Part shown: piece after piece, positions 1 through 7,914 of the stretch
Layout: each line of letters opens with the position of its first letter
Numbering within the stretch: position 1 is the stretch's first letter
Source of the DNA: an uncultured Xylophilus sp.
Lineage (GTDB): Bacteria; Pseudomonadota; Gammaproteobacteria; Burkholderiales; Burkholderiaceae_C
Length of the DNA: 64,000 nt
Reading direction: 5' to 3'
Assembly (NCBI GenBank): GCA_913776965.1
Contig: CAJYQL010000109.1
Span: 1-64,000 of the forward strand
Made by a program: the position numbers and the translations under genes
Notes under the pieces: generated by a model
Seen by the model: only the letters and a program-made list of their open reading frames with translations
Told to the model about the DNA's origin: nothing
Database searches by the model: none

Positions 1-2
1 CG

Positions 3-452
3 ATGATCCCGCTGGTGATCCTGTGGTTCGGCATCGACGAGTCGGCCAAGCTGTTCCTGATCGCGGTGTCGGTGTTCTTTCCGATCTACCTGAACACCTT
101 CCACGGCATCCGCAACGTCGATCCGCAGCTGATCGAGATGGGCCGCACCTACGGCCTGTCGCGCTGGCAGCTGTACCGCGAGGTCATCCTGCCCGGCGCG
201 CTGTCGTCGATCCTGGTCGGGCTGCGCTTTTCGCTCGGGCTGATGTGGGTGATCCTGATCGTGGCGGAGACGGTCTCGGCGCAGGCCGGCATCGGCTACC
301 TGACGATGAACGCCCGCGAGTTCCTGCAGACCGACATCGTGCTGGTCGGCATCCTGCTCTACGCGCTGCTCGGCAAGCTCGCCGACCTGTTCGCCCGCGG
401 CCTGGAGCGCTGGTGGCTGCGCTGGCACCCGAGCTACGGCCCGGCCCGCTGA
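3..452 (+). CDS. ssuC: ABC transporter permease, SsuC/TauC type (5'-truncated by the window edge)
   Basis: This is the C-terminal ~149 residues of an inner-membrane permease of the nitrate/sulfonate/taurine ABC family; its true start lies before the window. The EAA loop that docks the ATPase is visible ([17 protein letters not shown] followed by ILPGAL, about residues 46-67 of the fragment). It is followed by hydrophobic helices and the [15 protein letters not shown] stretch typical of SsuC. The ATPase gene starts 28 bp downstream, so the two form an operon. The exact substrate (alkanesulfonate, taurine or a related organosulfur compound) is inferred from family resemblance only, because no binding protein or monooxygenase is in view. 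Confidence 0.85.
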   Translation: MIPLVILWFGIDESAKLFLIAVSVFFPIYLNTFHGIRNVDPQLIEMGRTYGLSRWQLYREVILPGALSSILVGLRFSLGLMWVILIVAETVSAQAGIGYLTMNAREFLQTDIVLVGILLYALLGKLADLFARGLERWWLRWHPSYGPAR

Positions 453-480
453 CCCCTGCATCCCTTCGAGAGACATTCCG

Positions 481-1308
481 ATGAGCCATCCCGATCCGGT
501 GCCGTCCGCATCCCCTGGCGTGCGGCTGGAAGCCCGCCGCCTCACCAAGCGCTACGGCGGCCGCGAGGTGCTGCGCGAGGCGCGGCTCGACGTGGCGCCC
601 GGCGAATTCGTCGCCATCGTCGGCCGCAGCGGCTGCGGCAAGAGCACACTGCTGCGGCTGGTGGCCGGGCTGGAGGCGCCGTCGGCCGGCACGCTGCAGG
701 CCGACGGCCGCGCGGTCGACGGCCGGCTGCAGCCCGACACCCGCATCATGTTCCAGGAGGCGCGGCTGCTGACCTGGCGCCGCGTGATCGACAACGTGGT
801 GCTCGGCCTGCCGCCCGAGGCGCGCAGCCGCGGCGAGGCGGTGCTGGCGCAGGTGGGCCTGGCCGACCGCGGCCACGAATGGCCGGCGCGGCTGTCGGGC
901 GGGCAGCGGCAGCGGGTGGCGCTGGCGCGGGCGCTGGTCCACCAGCCGCGGCTGCTGCTGCTCGACGAACCGCTCGGCGCGCTGGACGCGCTGACCCGCA
1001 TCGAGATGCACCGGCTGATCGAGGGCCTGTGGCAGCGCCACCGTTTCACCGCGCTGTTGGTCACCCACGACGTGCAGGAAGCCGTGGCGCTGGCCGACCG
1101 GGTGGTGCTGATCGAGGACGGCCGCATTGCCCTCGACGAACGCATCGACCTGCCGCGGCCCCGCGCACACGGCGAAGCCGCCTTCGCCGCGCTGGAGAAA
1201 CGCATCCTCGACCGAGTGCTGCAGAAGCCCGGCGACGAAGCGCCGGCAGGGGACGCGGCGACCGCCTGGCCCGGGCCGCCGGCGTCGGGCCTGCGCTGGG
1301 CGATCTGA
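481..1308 (+). CDS. ssuB: ABC transporter ATP-binding protein, SsuB type
   Basis: A 275-residue ATPase that powers the adjacent SsuC-type permease. The canonical motifs are present in order: Walker [10 protein letters not shown] (49-56), Q-loop glutamine (92), signature LSGGQRQR (138-145), Walker B LLLLDEP (158-164) and H-loop histidine (196). FQEARLLTW after the Q-loop is typical of the sulfonate/nitrate subfamily. The C-terminal ~45 residues are a low-complexity Ala/Pro/Gly tail with no recognisable domain. The ATG lies 28 bp after the permease stop, with a purine-rich stretch (cgagagac) just upstream. Family assignment is firm; the sulfonate substrate is inferred. Confidence 0.88.
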   Translation: MSHPDPVPSASPGVRLEARRLTKRYGGREVLREARLDVAPGEFVAIVGRSGCGKSTLLRLVAGLEAPSAGTLQADGRAVDGRLQPDTRIMFQEARLLTWRRVIDNVVLGLPPEARSRGEAVLAQVGLADRGHEWPARLSGGQRQRVALARALVHQPRLLLLDEPLGALDALTRIEMHRLIEGLWQRHRFTALLVTHDVQEAVALADRVVLIEDGRIALDERIDLPRPRAHGEAAFAALEKRILDRVLQKPGDEAPAGDAATAWPGPPASGLRWAI

Positions 1309-1326
1309 CGGCTTCAATTACGTAAA

Positions 1327-1380
1327 AAATTCGACTTTTGCGCAGGTGCTGCCTGCGCAGGCAGCTCACTTTTCGATAGC
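1327..1380 (+). repeat. Dispersed ~55-bp repeat, copy 1 (forward)
   Basis: A degenerate copy of a short element that recurs in this window. It has an A/T-rich AAAATCGGG-like head, here ttcgactttt. A GC-rich inverted stretch follows (TGCGCAGG...CCTGCGCA), then a foot ending in ATAGC. It fills most of the gap between ssuB and the Mop gene and ends 11 bp before the Mop ribosome binding site. Confidence 0.7.
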
Positions 1381-1402
1381 AATTTTCAACCAGGAGTACA
1401 CC

Positions 1403-1618
1403 ATGTCCATCCAAGCCATCAACGTCCGCAACCAGTTCAAGGGCAAGGTCAAGGAGATCATCCGCGGCGACGTCGTCTCGGAAATCGATGTCGAGACGCC
1501 GTGGGGCATCGTCACTTCGGTGATCACCACCCGCTCGGTCGACCAGCTCGAACTCGCCGTCGGCTCCGACGTCGTGGCGCTGGTGAAGTCGACCGAGGTG
1601 TCGATCGCCAAGCTCTGA
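1403..1618 (+). CDS. mop: Mop/TOBE-domain molybdate-binding protein
   Basis: A 71-residue protein consisting of one Mop (molbindin/TOBE) domain. It has the typical opening SIQAINVRNQFKGKVKEI, a central PWGIVTSVITTRS segment, and the VGSDVVALVKSTEVSIAKL ending that forms the oxyanion-binding surface when six such domains assemble. Such free-standing proteins bind molybdate or tungstate in the cytoplasm and are thought to store or buffer it. The start is set by caggag 7 bp upstream of the ATG. A strong terminator follows at once, so it is the last gene of its transcript. It is separated from ssuB by a dispersed repeat, so it may have its own promoter. The modEAB genes lie 13 kb away. Confidence 0.88.
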   Translation: MSIQAINVRNQFKGKVKEIIRGDVVSEIDVETPWGIVTSVITTRSVDQLELAVGSDVVALVKSTEVSIAKL

Positions 1619-1638
1619 CCTGCTGCGCAGGTCTGCCG

Positions 1639-1675
1639 GCCGTCCGACCTGCAGGTCGGGCGGCTTTCGTTTTTT
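1639..1675 (+). terminator. Rho-independent terminator after mop
   Basis: A near-perfect inverted repeat (GCCGTCCGACCT / AGGTCGGGCGGC, one G-U pair) is followed by a T-rich tract ending in TTTTTT. It sits 20 bp after the mop stop codon. Confidence 0.88.
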
Positions 1676-2176
1676 GAGCAACCGGGCGGCGGGACGGGTT
1701 GCGAGCCGCGCGGGGAGGAGCCTGCATGTTCCGACGCCGTCCGCGCCGGTCATGCATCCGGCATGTAAGCACCTGCGGATCGCATCGTTCCCCGTTCGCG
1801 TCGCGCTGCCTACAGTGGCGCCATGACCACCGCACGCACCCTCCTGTCTTCGTCCTCTTTGGCGCCCGTCGCACCGCTGCGGCCGCACACCGACCCGCAG
1901 CTGATGCGGCTCCTGTCGGTGACGGCGGCCGACTGGGGGCTGGCCGTGGCGCACCGGTTGCCGCGGCGCCGGCGCTGGCTGCGGCTGTCCGCGCCGGCCC
2001 GCGCCCTGCCGCTGCCGTTCGCGGTCTGACCCGCGGCGGCGCACCCGGGTGCGAATGCCAGTCCGCCTGCGGGCCCTTTATGCTTTTGCGATGCTGTGGC
2101 CCGGCCGTGCCGCGCCGGGGAAGCGGCGGGCGTCCGGCCGTCGCCCATTCCACGCACAACCTATCGAAAGCACACC
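1676..2176. other. 501-bp region without a confident gene
   Basis: Between the mop terminator and the serine acetyltransferase start there is no recognisable conserved gene. One short open frame (1823-2029, + strand) is preceded by a tacagt -10-like box. Another open frame runs on the other strand (2157-1810) but its translation is Arg/Ala/Gly-rich, as expected for a shadow in high-GC DNA. The last ~100 bp probably hold the promoter of the acetyltransferase. Confidence 0.5.
1823..2029 (+). CDS. Possible small protein of unknown function
   Basis: A 68-residue open frame that I do not recognise. It begins MTTARTLLSSSSLAPVAPLR and ends in a basic stretch with several Arg (residues ~48-56). No membrane segment or known motif is visible. 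In its favour, a tacagt box (1811-1816) lies just before the ATG, a spacing that would fit a leaderless or short-leader transcript. Against it, there is no clear ribosome binding site, and the Arg/Ala-rich composition is common for chance frames here. Low confidence that it is translated. Confidence 0.28.
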   Translation: MTTARTLLSSSSLAPVAPLRPHTDPQLMRLLSVTAADWGLAVAHRLPRRRRWLRLSAPARALPLPFAV

Positions 2177-3088
2177 GTGGTCGTTTTTGACACCCAGCAG
2201 ATCGTCGATTTCCTGCAGGCCGCGCGGCGCGACTGGCGCGCGGCCCAGGCCCGTCCGCGCGAACCCGGCGGCCGGGAATTTCCGTCGCGCGATGCGCTGG
2301 CCGCGGTGGTCGAGTCGCTCAAGGGCGCGCTGTTCCCGATGCGGCTCGGGCCGACCGACCTGCGCCAAGAGGCCGAGAACTTCTACGTCGGCCACACCCT
2401 CGACACCGCGCTGCATGCGCTGCTCGCGCAGATCCGACTGGAACTGCGCTACCAGGCGCGCCAGCAGGGCCAGGAGCCCGACGGCATCGAGGCCCGCGCC
2501 GAGCAGGCCGCGCACGCCTTCGCCGCGTCGCTGCCCGAGATCCGCCGCATGCTCGACAGCGACGTGATGGCCGCCTACCACGGCGACCCGGCAGCGCGCA
2601 GCGTAGACGAGGTGCTGCTCTGCTACCCCGGCGTGCTGGCGATGATCCACCACCGCCTGGCGCACCGGCTCTACCGGCTGGAGCTGCCGCTGCTCGCACG
2701 CATCGTGGCCGAACTGGCGCACGGCCAGACCGGCATCGACATCCACCCGGGCGCGCAGATCGGTGCCGGCTTCTTTATCGACCACGGCACCGGCGTCGTG
2801 ATCGGCGAGACGGCGGTGATCGGCCAGCGGGTGCGGCTCTACCAGGCGGTCACGCTCGGCGCCAAGCGCTTCCCGGCCGACACCGACGGCCACCTCGAGA
2901 AGGGCCTGCCGCGCCATCCGGTGGTGGAGGACGACGTGGTGATCTATGCCGGCGCCACCATCCTCGGCCGGGTCACGCTCGGCCGCGGCGCGACCATCGG
3001 CGGCAACGTCTGGCTGACGCAGGACGTGCCGCCGGGCGCACATGTGACCCAGGCGGTGTCGCGCAGCGGCGGCAGCACCCGCTGCTGA
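2177..3088 (+). CDS. epsC: Serine O-acetyltransferase (EpsC/CysE type)
   Basis: Catalyses acetyl transfer from acetyl-CoA to L-serine, the first step of cysteine synthesis, in the cytoplasm. The product is 303 residues from the GTG start. The N-terminal half is helical. The C-terminal third carries left-handed beta-helix hexapeptide repeats, with the active-site run IDIHPGAQIGAGFFIDHGTG and then VVIGETAVIG and GATILGRVTLGRGATIGGN. This long form, which includes an N-terminal extension before the SAT core, matches the EpsC branch rather than short E. coli CysE. The GTG was chosen because the sequence before it (to an ATG at 2096) is Arg/Pro-rich and unlike the family; a weak gaaag lies 8 bp upstream. 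The gene stands alone, without cysK beside it. Confidence 0.85.
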   Translation: MVVFDTQQIVDFLQAARRDWRAAQARPREPGGREFPSRDALAAVVESLKGALFPMRLGPTDLRQEAENFYVGHTLDTALHALLAQIRLELRYQARQQGQEPDGIEARAEQAAHAFAASLPEIRRMLDSDVMAAYHGDPAARSVDEVLLCYPGVLAMIHHRLAHRLYRLELPLLARIVAELAHGQTGIDIHPGAQIGAGFFIDHGTGVVIGETAVIGQRVRLYQAVTLGAKRFPADTDGHLEKGLPRHPVVEDDVVIYAGATILGRVTLGRGATIGGNVWLTQDVPPGAHVTQAVSRSGGSTRC

Positions 3089-3204
3089 CACAGCGCGAGG
3101 CAGGACGGACTGCCGCGCGGCCGCCGGGCCGCACGGCTTGTCACGCGGACGGGCAGGGCGCTTCGCACAATGGCGCGTCCGTCATTTCCCATCCAAGGAT
3201 TCCC

Positions 3205-3759
3205 ATGGCCTCGTACCGCATCGCCGTCGTCGTCGGCAGCCTCCGCAAGGACTCGATCAACCGCAAGCTCGCCCGCGCGCTGGAGCCGCTGTTTCCCGCC
3301 GGCTTCAGCTTCGAGCACCTGGAGATCGGCGACCTGCCGCTCTACAACCAGGACGAGGACGGCCACGAGGCGCCGAGCGTGCTGCGGCTGCGCGCCGAGA
3401 TCCAGGCGGCGCAGGGCCTGCTGTTCGTGACGCCGGAATACAACCGGTCGATCCCCGGCGTGCTGAAGAACGCACTGGACCACGGCTCGCGGCCGTACGG
3501 CAAGAACAGCTGGGCGAAGAAGCCGGCCGGCGTGATCGGCGCATCCATCGGCGCGGCCGGCACCGCGATGGCCCAGCAGCATCTGCGCAATGTGCTGGCC
3601 TACCTCGACGTGCCGACGCTCGGCCAGCCGGAAGCCTTCATCCAGGTGAAGGACGACACCTTCGCCGCCGACGGCAGCATCGGCAACGAAGGTTCGAAGA
3701 AGTTCCTGCAGGGCTGGGTGGATGCCTACGTCGGCTGGGTGCAGCGCCACGCCGGCTGA
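3205..3759 (+). CDS. NAD(P)H-dependent FMN reductase (chromate/quinone reductase-like)
   Basis: A 184-residue flavodoxin-like flavoprotein. It shows the phosphate-binding loop GSLRKDSIN (11-19) and the flavin-contacting motif PEYNRSIPG (77-85), followed by LKNALDHGSRP. This signature belongs to the NADPH-dependent FMN reductase family that includes E. coli ChrR (YieF) and azo/quinone reductases. These reduce quinones, chromate or free FMN and protect against redox stress. The start is set by aaggattccc before the ATG. The gene is monocistronic, convergent with the next gene, and a dispersed repeat lies between the two stops. The physiological substrate cannot be told from sequence. Confidence 0.85.
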   Translation: MASYRIAVVVGSLRKDSINRKLARALEPLFPAGFSFEHLEIGDLPLYNQDEDGHEAPSVLRLRAEIQAAQGLLFVTPEYNRSIPGVLKNALDHGSRPYGKNSWAKKPAGVIGASIGAAGTAMAQQHLRNVLAYLDVPTLGQPEAFIQVKDDTFAADGSIGNEGSKKFLQGWVDAYVGWVQRHAG

Positions 3760-3767
3760 GGGCGAAT

Positions 3768-3822
3768 GCTATTGAAAAGATAGCTGTCGACGCAGGTGGG
3801 ACGGGCGCTGGGACCCGATTTT
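3768..3822 (-). repeat. Dispersed ~55-bp repeat, copy 2 (reverse), between convergent genes
   Basis: Read on the minus strand it runs AAAATCGGG, then CCAGCGCCCG, a GC-rich middle, and the foot AGCTATCTTTTCAATAGC. It starts 9 bp after the FMN reductase stop and ends next to the stop of the convergent membrane-protein gene. Confidence 0.85.
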
Positions 3823-3823
3823 C

Positions 3824-4348
3824 TCAGGAAAGACCGCCGCCGCTGCGCCGGAAGGCGGACAGCTCGTCGCGCAGCCGCTCGAACTCCGCGATCAGCGCAG
3901 GAGATGCGCCGTAGAACACCGCGAACTTGCCGGTGAGAGTGCGGGCATAGAGCCGCGGCGCGATCAGCCATTCCAGCCCGCGTACGCGGATCAGCTTGCA
4001 GTAGGCCAGCTCGCGCAGCGGCATCTGCTTGTCCCAGATCCAGCGCTGGTGCAGCCCGTCGGCGCCGAGCCGGGTGCGGCTCGTCATCACGCACCACCAG
4101 GTCCAGCCCATCAGCACCAGGCCGGCCGCGACCCACACCAGGCCGCTGCCGGCGACGAGGTCGCCGCGCAGCCAAAGCCGCACCACCCAGGCTGCGCAGC
4201 CGCCGACGATCAGCGTGGCCAGCGCGCGGAACGCTGTCGAGAACGCCGGACCTTCCACCGTCACGCCGCCGGAGGGCGCGAAGCGGAAGGGAGGCGGGCC
4301 GAAATGCTGGCCGAGCGGCGCGGTCGGGTCGGTCGCGTGGACGGCCAT
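3824..4348 (-). CDS. Two-helix membrane protein with PH-like cytoplasmic domain, unknown function
   Basis: A 174-residue protein. Two adjacent hydrophobic helices (about 39-60 and 66-88) are followed by a soluble C-terminal region containing RTRLGADGLHQRWIWDKQ and LRELAYCKLIRVRGL. That pattern resembles bacterial PH-like domains found after a membrane hairpin. The N-terminus is proline-rich. It lies 13 bp downstream of the TRAP large permease on the same strand, so it may be co-transcribed as the last gene. No function is proposed, and the PH-like reading rests on pattern only. Confidence 0.7.
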   Translation of the reverse strand: MAVHATDPTAPLGQHFGPPPFRFAPSGGVTVEGPAFSTAFRALATLIVGGCAAWVVRLWLRGDLVAGSGLVWVAAGLVLMGWTWWCVMTSRTRLGADGLHQRWIWDKQMPLRELAYCKLIRVRGLEWLIAPRLYARTLTGKFAVFYGASPALIAEFERLRDELSAFRRSGGGLS

Positions 4349-4361
4349 CGTGCTGCTCCGT

Positions 4362-5867
4362 TTACTTGCCGCCGCTGTTCTGCTTGAACATTTCCTCGAT
4401 GCGCTTCTGCTCGTCCTCGGCAGAGCCGCCTTCGGCCTCGGCCGGCTGGTCGTTGGCAGGCATCTCGATCTTCACCTTGTCGAGGTCGATCTGTTCGGGC
4501 TTGTCGAGGAACATCGTCACCGTCTGCGGCACGAAGATGACGATCGCGACCAGCAGCAGCTGCAGCAGCACCCAGGGGATCGAGCCGAGGTAGATGTCGC
4601 TGGACTTGATCGGCTTCTCGATCCGCTTTTCCTTGAACAGCGTGTCGGAGATCCCGCGCAGGTAGAACAGCGCGAAGCCGAACGGCGGGTGCATGAAGCT
4701 GGTCTGCATGTTCACGCACAGCAGCACGCCGAACCACACCAGGTCGATGCCGAGCTTGTCCGCCACCGGGCCCAGCATCGGCAGGATGATGAAGGCGATC
4801 TCGAAGAAGTCGAGGAAGAACGCCAGGAAGAAGATGAAGATGTTGACCGCGATCAGGAAGCCGGTCTGACCGCCGGGCAGGCCCGACAGCATGTGCTCGA
4901 CCCACAGCGCGCCGTCCACGCCCTGGAACACCATCGAGAAGACGCGGGCGCCGATCAGGATGAACACAACCATCGCGGTCAGCCGCATCGTGCCGACCAT
5001 CGCGTCCCAGATCAGCGGCCGGGTCAGGCGCTTGTGCATCGCGGCCAGCACCAGGGCGCCGACCACGCCCATCGCACCGGCCTCGGTCGGCGTGGCGATG
5101 GCGGTGTCGATGCCGGGCAGGCCGCCCATCGAGCCGAGCACCGCGAAGATCAGCACCGCCGCCGGCAGGATGCCGCGCAGGCACTTGCCCCACAGCGCCC
5201 AGCCGTGCAGCGTGCGCGCCTCCTTCGGCACGCCCGGAACATGATGCGGCTTGAACACGCCCAGCATGAAGGTGTAGCCGGCGAAGATCAGCACCTGCAG
5301 GATCGACGGGCCCCAGGCGCCCTTGTACATGTCGCCCACCGAGCGGCCGAGCTGGTCGGCCATCACGATCAGCACCAGCGACGGCGGCACCAGCTGGGTG
5401 ATCGTGCCCGAGGCGGCCAGCACGCCGGTCGCGTAGCGCATGTTGTAGCCGTAGCGGATCATCACCGGCAGCGAGATCAGCGCCATCGCGATCACCTGGC
5501 CGGCCACGGTACCGGTGATGGCGCCGAGGATGAAGCCCACGATGATCACTGAGTAGCCAAGGCCGCCGCGCACCGGGCCGAACAGCTGGCCCATCGAGTC
5601 GAGCATGTCCTCGGCGAGGCCGCACTTCTCCAGGATCGCGCCCATGAAGGTGAAGAACGGGATCGCCAGCAGCAGCTCGTTCGACAGGATGCCGAACATG
5701 TTGAGCGGGAGGTTTGCCATGAAGGTGGCGGGGAACCAGCCCATCTCGATCGCGAAAAAGCCCGACGCCAGGCCGAGCGCGGCCAGCGAGAACGCGACAG
5801 GGAAGCCGATCAGCATGATCAGCACGAGCCCCGCGAACATGAACGGGGCGAAATTTTCCATTTGCAT
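4362..5867 (-). CDS. TRAP transporter large permease (DctM/TakM family)
   Basis: The 12-helix ion-coupled subunit of a tripartite ATP-independent periplasmic (TRAP) transporter, 501 residues. Family landmarks include GFPVAFSLAALGL near the N-terminus, PFFTFMGAILEKCGLAEDM, the GAITGTVAGQVIAMALISLPVM segment and PTEAGAMGVVGAL. It ends in a ~50-residue charged cytoplasmic tail rich in Glu, Lys and Gln, longer than in typical ~430-residue DctM. The ATG at 5867 was chosen because GGGGGAG lies 8 bp upstream; a second ATG two codons later is possible. That Shine-Dalgarno falls inside a dispersed repeat (about 5871-5970). The gene forms a unit with the Q subunit upstream. The substrate is likely a 2-oxo acid, judging from the P subunit. 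Confidence 0.9.
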   Translation of the reverse strand: MQMENFAPFMFAGLVLIMLIGFPVAFSLAALGLASGFFAIEMGWFPATFMANLPLNMFGILSNELLLAIPFFTFMGAILEKCGLAEDMLDSMGQLFGPVRGGLGYSVIIVGFILGAITGTVAGQVIAMALISLPVMIRYGYNMRYATGVLAASGTITQLVPPSLVLIVMADQLGRSVGDMYKGAWGPSILQVLIFAGYTFMLGVFKPHHVPGVPKEARTLHGWALWGKCLRGILPAAVLIFAVLGSMGGLPGIDTAIATPTEAGAMGVVGALVLAAMHKRLTRPLIWDAMVGTMRLTAMVVFILIGARVFSMVFQGVDGALWVEHMLSGLPGGQTGFLIAVNIFIFFLAFFLDFFEIAFIILPMLGPVADKLGIDLVWFGVLLCVNMQTSFMHPPFGFALFYLRGISDTLFKEKRIEKPIKSSDIYLGSIPWVLLQLLLVAIVIFVPQTVTMFLDKPEQIDLDKVKIEMPANDQPAEAEGGSAEDEQKRIEEMFKQNSGGK

Positions 5868-5870
5868 CAC

Positions 5871-5970
5871 TGGCTCCCCCCCAGGCTCCACGCTACGCGT
5901 TTCCGCCTCCCCCCTGCAGGGGGCGACGCTGGCCGACCGGCGAAGCCGGACCGGCTGCGTCCTGGTGAAG
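5871..5970. repeat. Second dispersed-repeat type (CCCCC...GGGGG hairpin with GGCGACGCTGGCC tail)
   Basis: About 100 bp with a C-rich CTCCCCCCCAGGCTC run, then CGCCTCCCCCCTGCAGGGGG, a hairpin. GGCGACGCTGGCC, an imperfect CCGGCGAAGCCGG hairpin and CGTCCTGGTGAAGAAAACG follow. From memory this layout matches an intergenic repeat common in Comamonadaceae genomes. Only one copy is seen here. Its left end supplies the G-rich ribosome binding site of the TRAP large permease gene. Confidence 0.6.
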
Positions 5971-6033
5971 AAAACGCTGTGCCCATCGTTTGGTATGTGA
6001 GGAATTTCATGGTCGTTGCCTTTGACGCGCGGC

Positions 6034-6573
6034 TTACTGGACGGGCTTCTCGTAATGGGTGTCCATCTTGTGGATGCCCTTCAGGTAGCAGACGCGCTTG
6101 ATGATCTCGGCCACGCCCTGCAGGAACATCAGCGCGAAGCCGAGCGGCAGCAGCAGCATCGCGGGCCAGCGCACCAGGCCGCCGGCGTTACCGGACATCT
6201 CGTTCGTCTCGTACATGCGGATGAAGAGCGGCCAGCTGAACCAGGCGAGCATCGCCATCACCGGCAGCAGGAAGAAAGTGAGGCCGAACAGGTCGACGTA
6301 GACCGGGCCGTTGCCCTTCAGCTTGCCGTAGACGATGTCGACCCGTACGTGCTCGTTCAACTGCAGCACCACCGGCGCGCCGAGCATCACGGTCGCGGCG
6401 AACAGGTACCACTGGATCTCGAGCCAGCCGTTGGAACTGATGTCCAGGCCGTAGCGCACGAAGGCGTTGCCGGCGGAGATGAGCGCGGCTGCAAGCACGG
6501 CCCAGGCGGCGATCTTGCCGAGCCGGGTGCTGACCCAGTCGACCAGCAAAGCGAATTTGAGGAGGGCGGACAC
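6034..6573 (-). CDS. TRAP transporter small permease (DctQ family)
   Basis: A 179-residue protein with four hydrophobic helices and the DctQ-type core: AFVRYGLDISSNGWLEIQWYLFAATVMLGAP followed by HVRVDI. DctQ subunits pair with the large permease and help the binding protein dock. It precedes the M gene by 166 bp, a gap occupied by a dispersed repeat. Upstream, a rho-independent terminator separates it from the P-subunit gene, so Q and M may depend on read-through or on a promoter in 6574-6725. The start is the first ATG of the frame; a G-rich stretch is weak but present. Confidence 0.9.
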   Translation of the reverse strand: MSALLKFALLVDWVSTRLGKIAAWAVLAAALISAGNAFVRYGLDISSNGWLEIQWYLFAATVMLGAPVVLQLNEHVRVDIVYGKLKGNGPVYVDLFGLTFFLLPVMAMLAWFSWPLFIRMYETNEMSGNAGGLVRWPAMLLLPLGFALMFLQGVAEIIKRVCYLKGIHKMDTHYEKPVQ

Positions 6574-6724
6574 GTCGTGGGCCTTTCGTCGTCGACAACC
6601 GGATGGTGCGGCAGGGTAGGGCAGCGCCCGCCGCCTGCCAAGCGGTAAAGCCCGCGGATCGTACTGCCGGCCCCGGCGGCGGCGCTGAAAAGAACCTGAC
6701 GCGCCGCCGCCGGGTTTTCCCTAT

Positions 6725-6747
6725 GAAAAAGCGCCCCGCAGGGCGCT
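6725..6747 (-). terminator. Rho-independent terminator between TRAP P and Q genes
   Basis: A perfect 7-bp stem AGCGCCC / GGGCGCT with a 4-nt loop is followed on the minus strand by TTTTTC. It lies 37 bp after the binding-protein stop codon and 150 bp before the small permease. It may lower expression of the permease genes relative to the binding protein. Confidence 0.85.
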
Positions 6748-6783
6748 ATGGATCGCGCGGATCAGCGCCTGCGCGCAGGCCCG

Positions 6784-7863
6784 TCAGCTCTTGCGGCGCG
6801 AGGCCAGCATGTACTGCTCGGCGGCCCCGTCGTTGACCGAATGCCAGAGCAGCTGGTCGTCGAGGAAGGCGCGCCATTTGCCGTACACGTTGGCAAACGT
6901 CGGGTTGGTCTTCGCCTCTTCCTCCAGCACCTCGCGCGTCGCCTGGTGCAGCGCATCCATCACCGGCTTGGGCCAGTAGCTCAGGCGCGCGCCGGCGCCG
7001 ATGATGCGTTTCAGCGCCGGCACGTTGTTCGCGTCGTACTTCGCGAGCATGTCGGCACCGGCCTGGGCGCAGGCCGCTTCCAGCGCGGCACGGTAGGCCT
7101 CCGGCAGTTCGGCCCAGGCCTTCTTGTTGGCGATGAAGCAGATCGACGCGCCGAGCTCCATCACGCCGGGGCCGTAGTAGTAGCGCGCCACCTTCGAGAT
7201 GCCGAGCTTCTCGTCGTCGTAGGGGCCGACGAACTCCACCGCGTCGAGCGTGCCTTTTTCCAGCGCCGGGTACACGTCGGCCGCGGGCAGCTGCTGCGGT
7301 GTGGCGCCGAGCTTGGCATACACCTTGCCGAGCAGGCCCGGCACCCGCATGCGCAGGCCCTTGAAATCGGCGGCGGTCTTGATCTCCTTGCGGAACCAGC
7401 CGCCCATCTGCGCGCCGGTGTTGCCGCAGGGGATCTGCACCGCGTCGTAGCGGTCGTACAGCCCGCGCATCAGGTCCATGCCGCCGCCGTGCAGCATCCA
7501 GGCGCTGTGCTGGCGCGGCGTCATGCCGAACGGGATGCCGGTGTCGAACGCGAGGGCCGGCTCCTTGCCGACGTAGTAGAAGCCCGCCGTGTGGCCGCAT
7601 TCCACGCTGCGGCCCTGCACGCCGTCGAGGATCGCGAGCGGCGGCATCAGCTCGCCCGCGGCGAACGGCGTGATGGTGAAGCGGCCGTCGGTCAGCCGGC
7701 GCACATGCTCGGCGATCGCCACTGCGCCGCCGAACACCGTGTCGAGCGTCTTGGGGACCGACGACGGCATGCGCCAGCGCACCGCAGGCGAGGTCTGGGC
7801 GATCGCCGGCGCGGCGACGGCGGCCAGGGCGGCAGAGGTGGAGAGCAGGGCGCGGCGGTGCAT
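6784..7863 (-). CDS. TRAP substrate-binding protein, TakP-like (2-oxo acid type)
   Basis: A periplasmic solute-binding protein of 359 residues with a signal peptide (1-22, cleavage after AIA). Compared from memory with Rhodobacter TakP, the ligand residues appear conserved at a constant offset of four: Gln152, Arg173 (in GLRMRVPG), Glu236 (in GVMELG). The Trp of TakP appears as Phe211. In TakP these hold the carboxylate and a sodium ion of 2-oxo acids such as pyruvate, so a 2-oxo acid substrate is inferred. The aldolase-like gene begins the same transcript 51 bp upstream, and a terminator follows. Other TRAP substrates cannot be excluded. Confidence 0.88.
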   Translation of the reverse strand: MHRRALLSTSAALAAVAAPAIAQTSPAVRWRMPSSVPKTLDTVFGGAVAIAEHVRRLTDGRFTITPFAAGELMPPLAILDGVQGRSVECGHTAGFYYVGKEPALAFDTGIPFGMTPRQHSAWMLHGGGMDLMRGLYDRYDAVQIPCGNTGAQMGGWFRKEIKTAADFKGLRMRVPGLLGKVYAKLGATPQQLPAADVYPALEKGTLDAVEFVGPYDDEKLGISKVARYYYGPGVMELGASICFIANKKAWAELPEAYRAALEAACAQAGADMLAKYDANNVPALKRIIGAGARLSYWPKPVMDALHQATREVLEEEAKTNPTFANVYGKWRAFLDDQLLWHSVNDGAAEQYMLASRRKS

Positions 7864-7914
7864 GGCGGGCTTTCGGAGGGCGTGGGAAGGGCGGGCGACG
7901 GCGCGATCGGCCGA

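Noticed and set aside
184..1317. A long open frame on the minus strand opposite ssuB
   Set aside because: Its translation is Arg/His/Gln-rich with no family resemblance; it is a shadow of the high-GC ssuB gene.
4029..5552. A 507-codon frame opposite the TRAP large permease
   Set aside because: Composition is dominated by His, Gln, Asp and Arg, as expected for the reverse complement of a membrane-protein gene.
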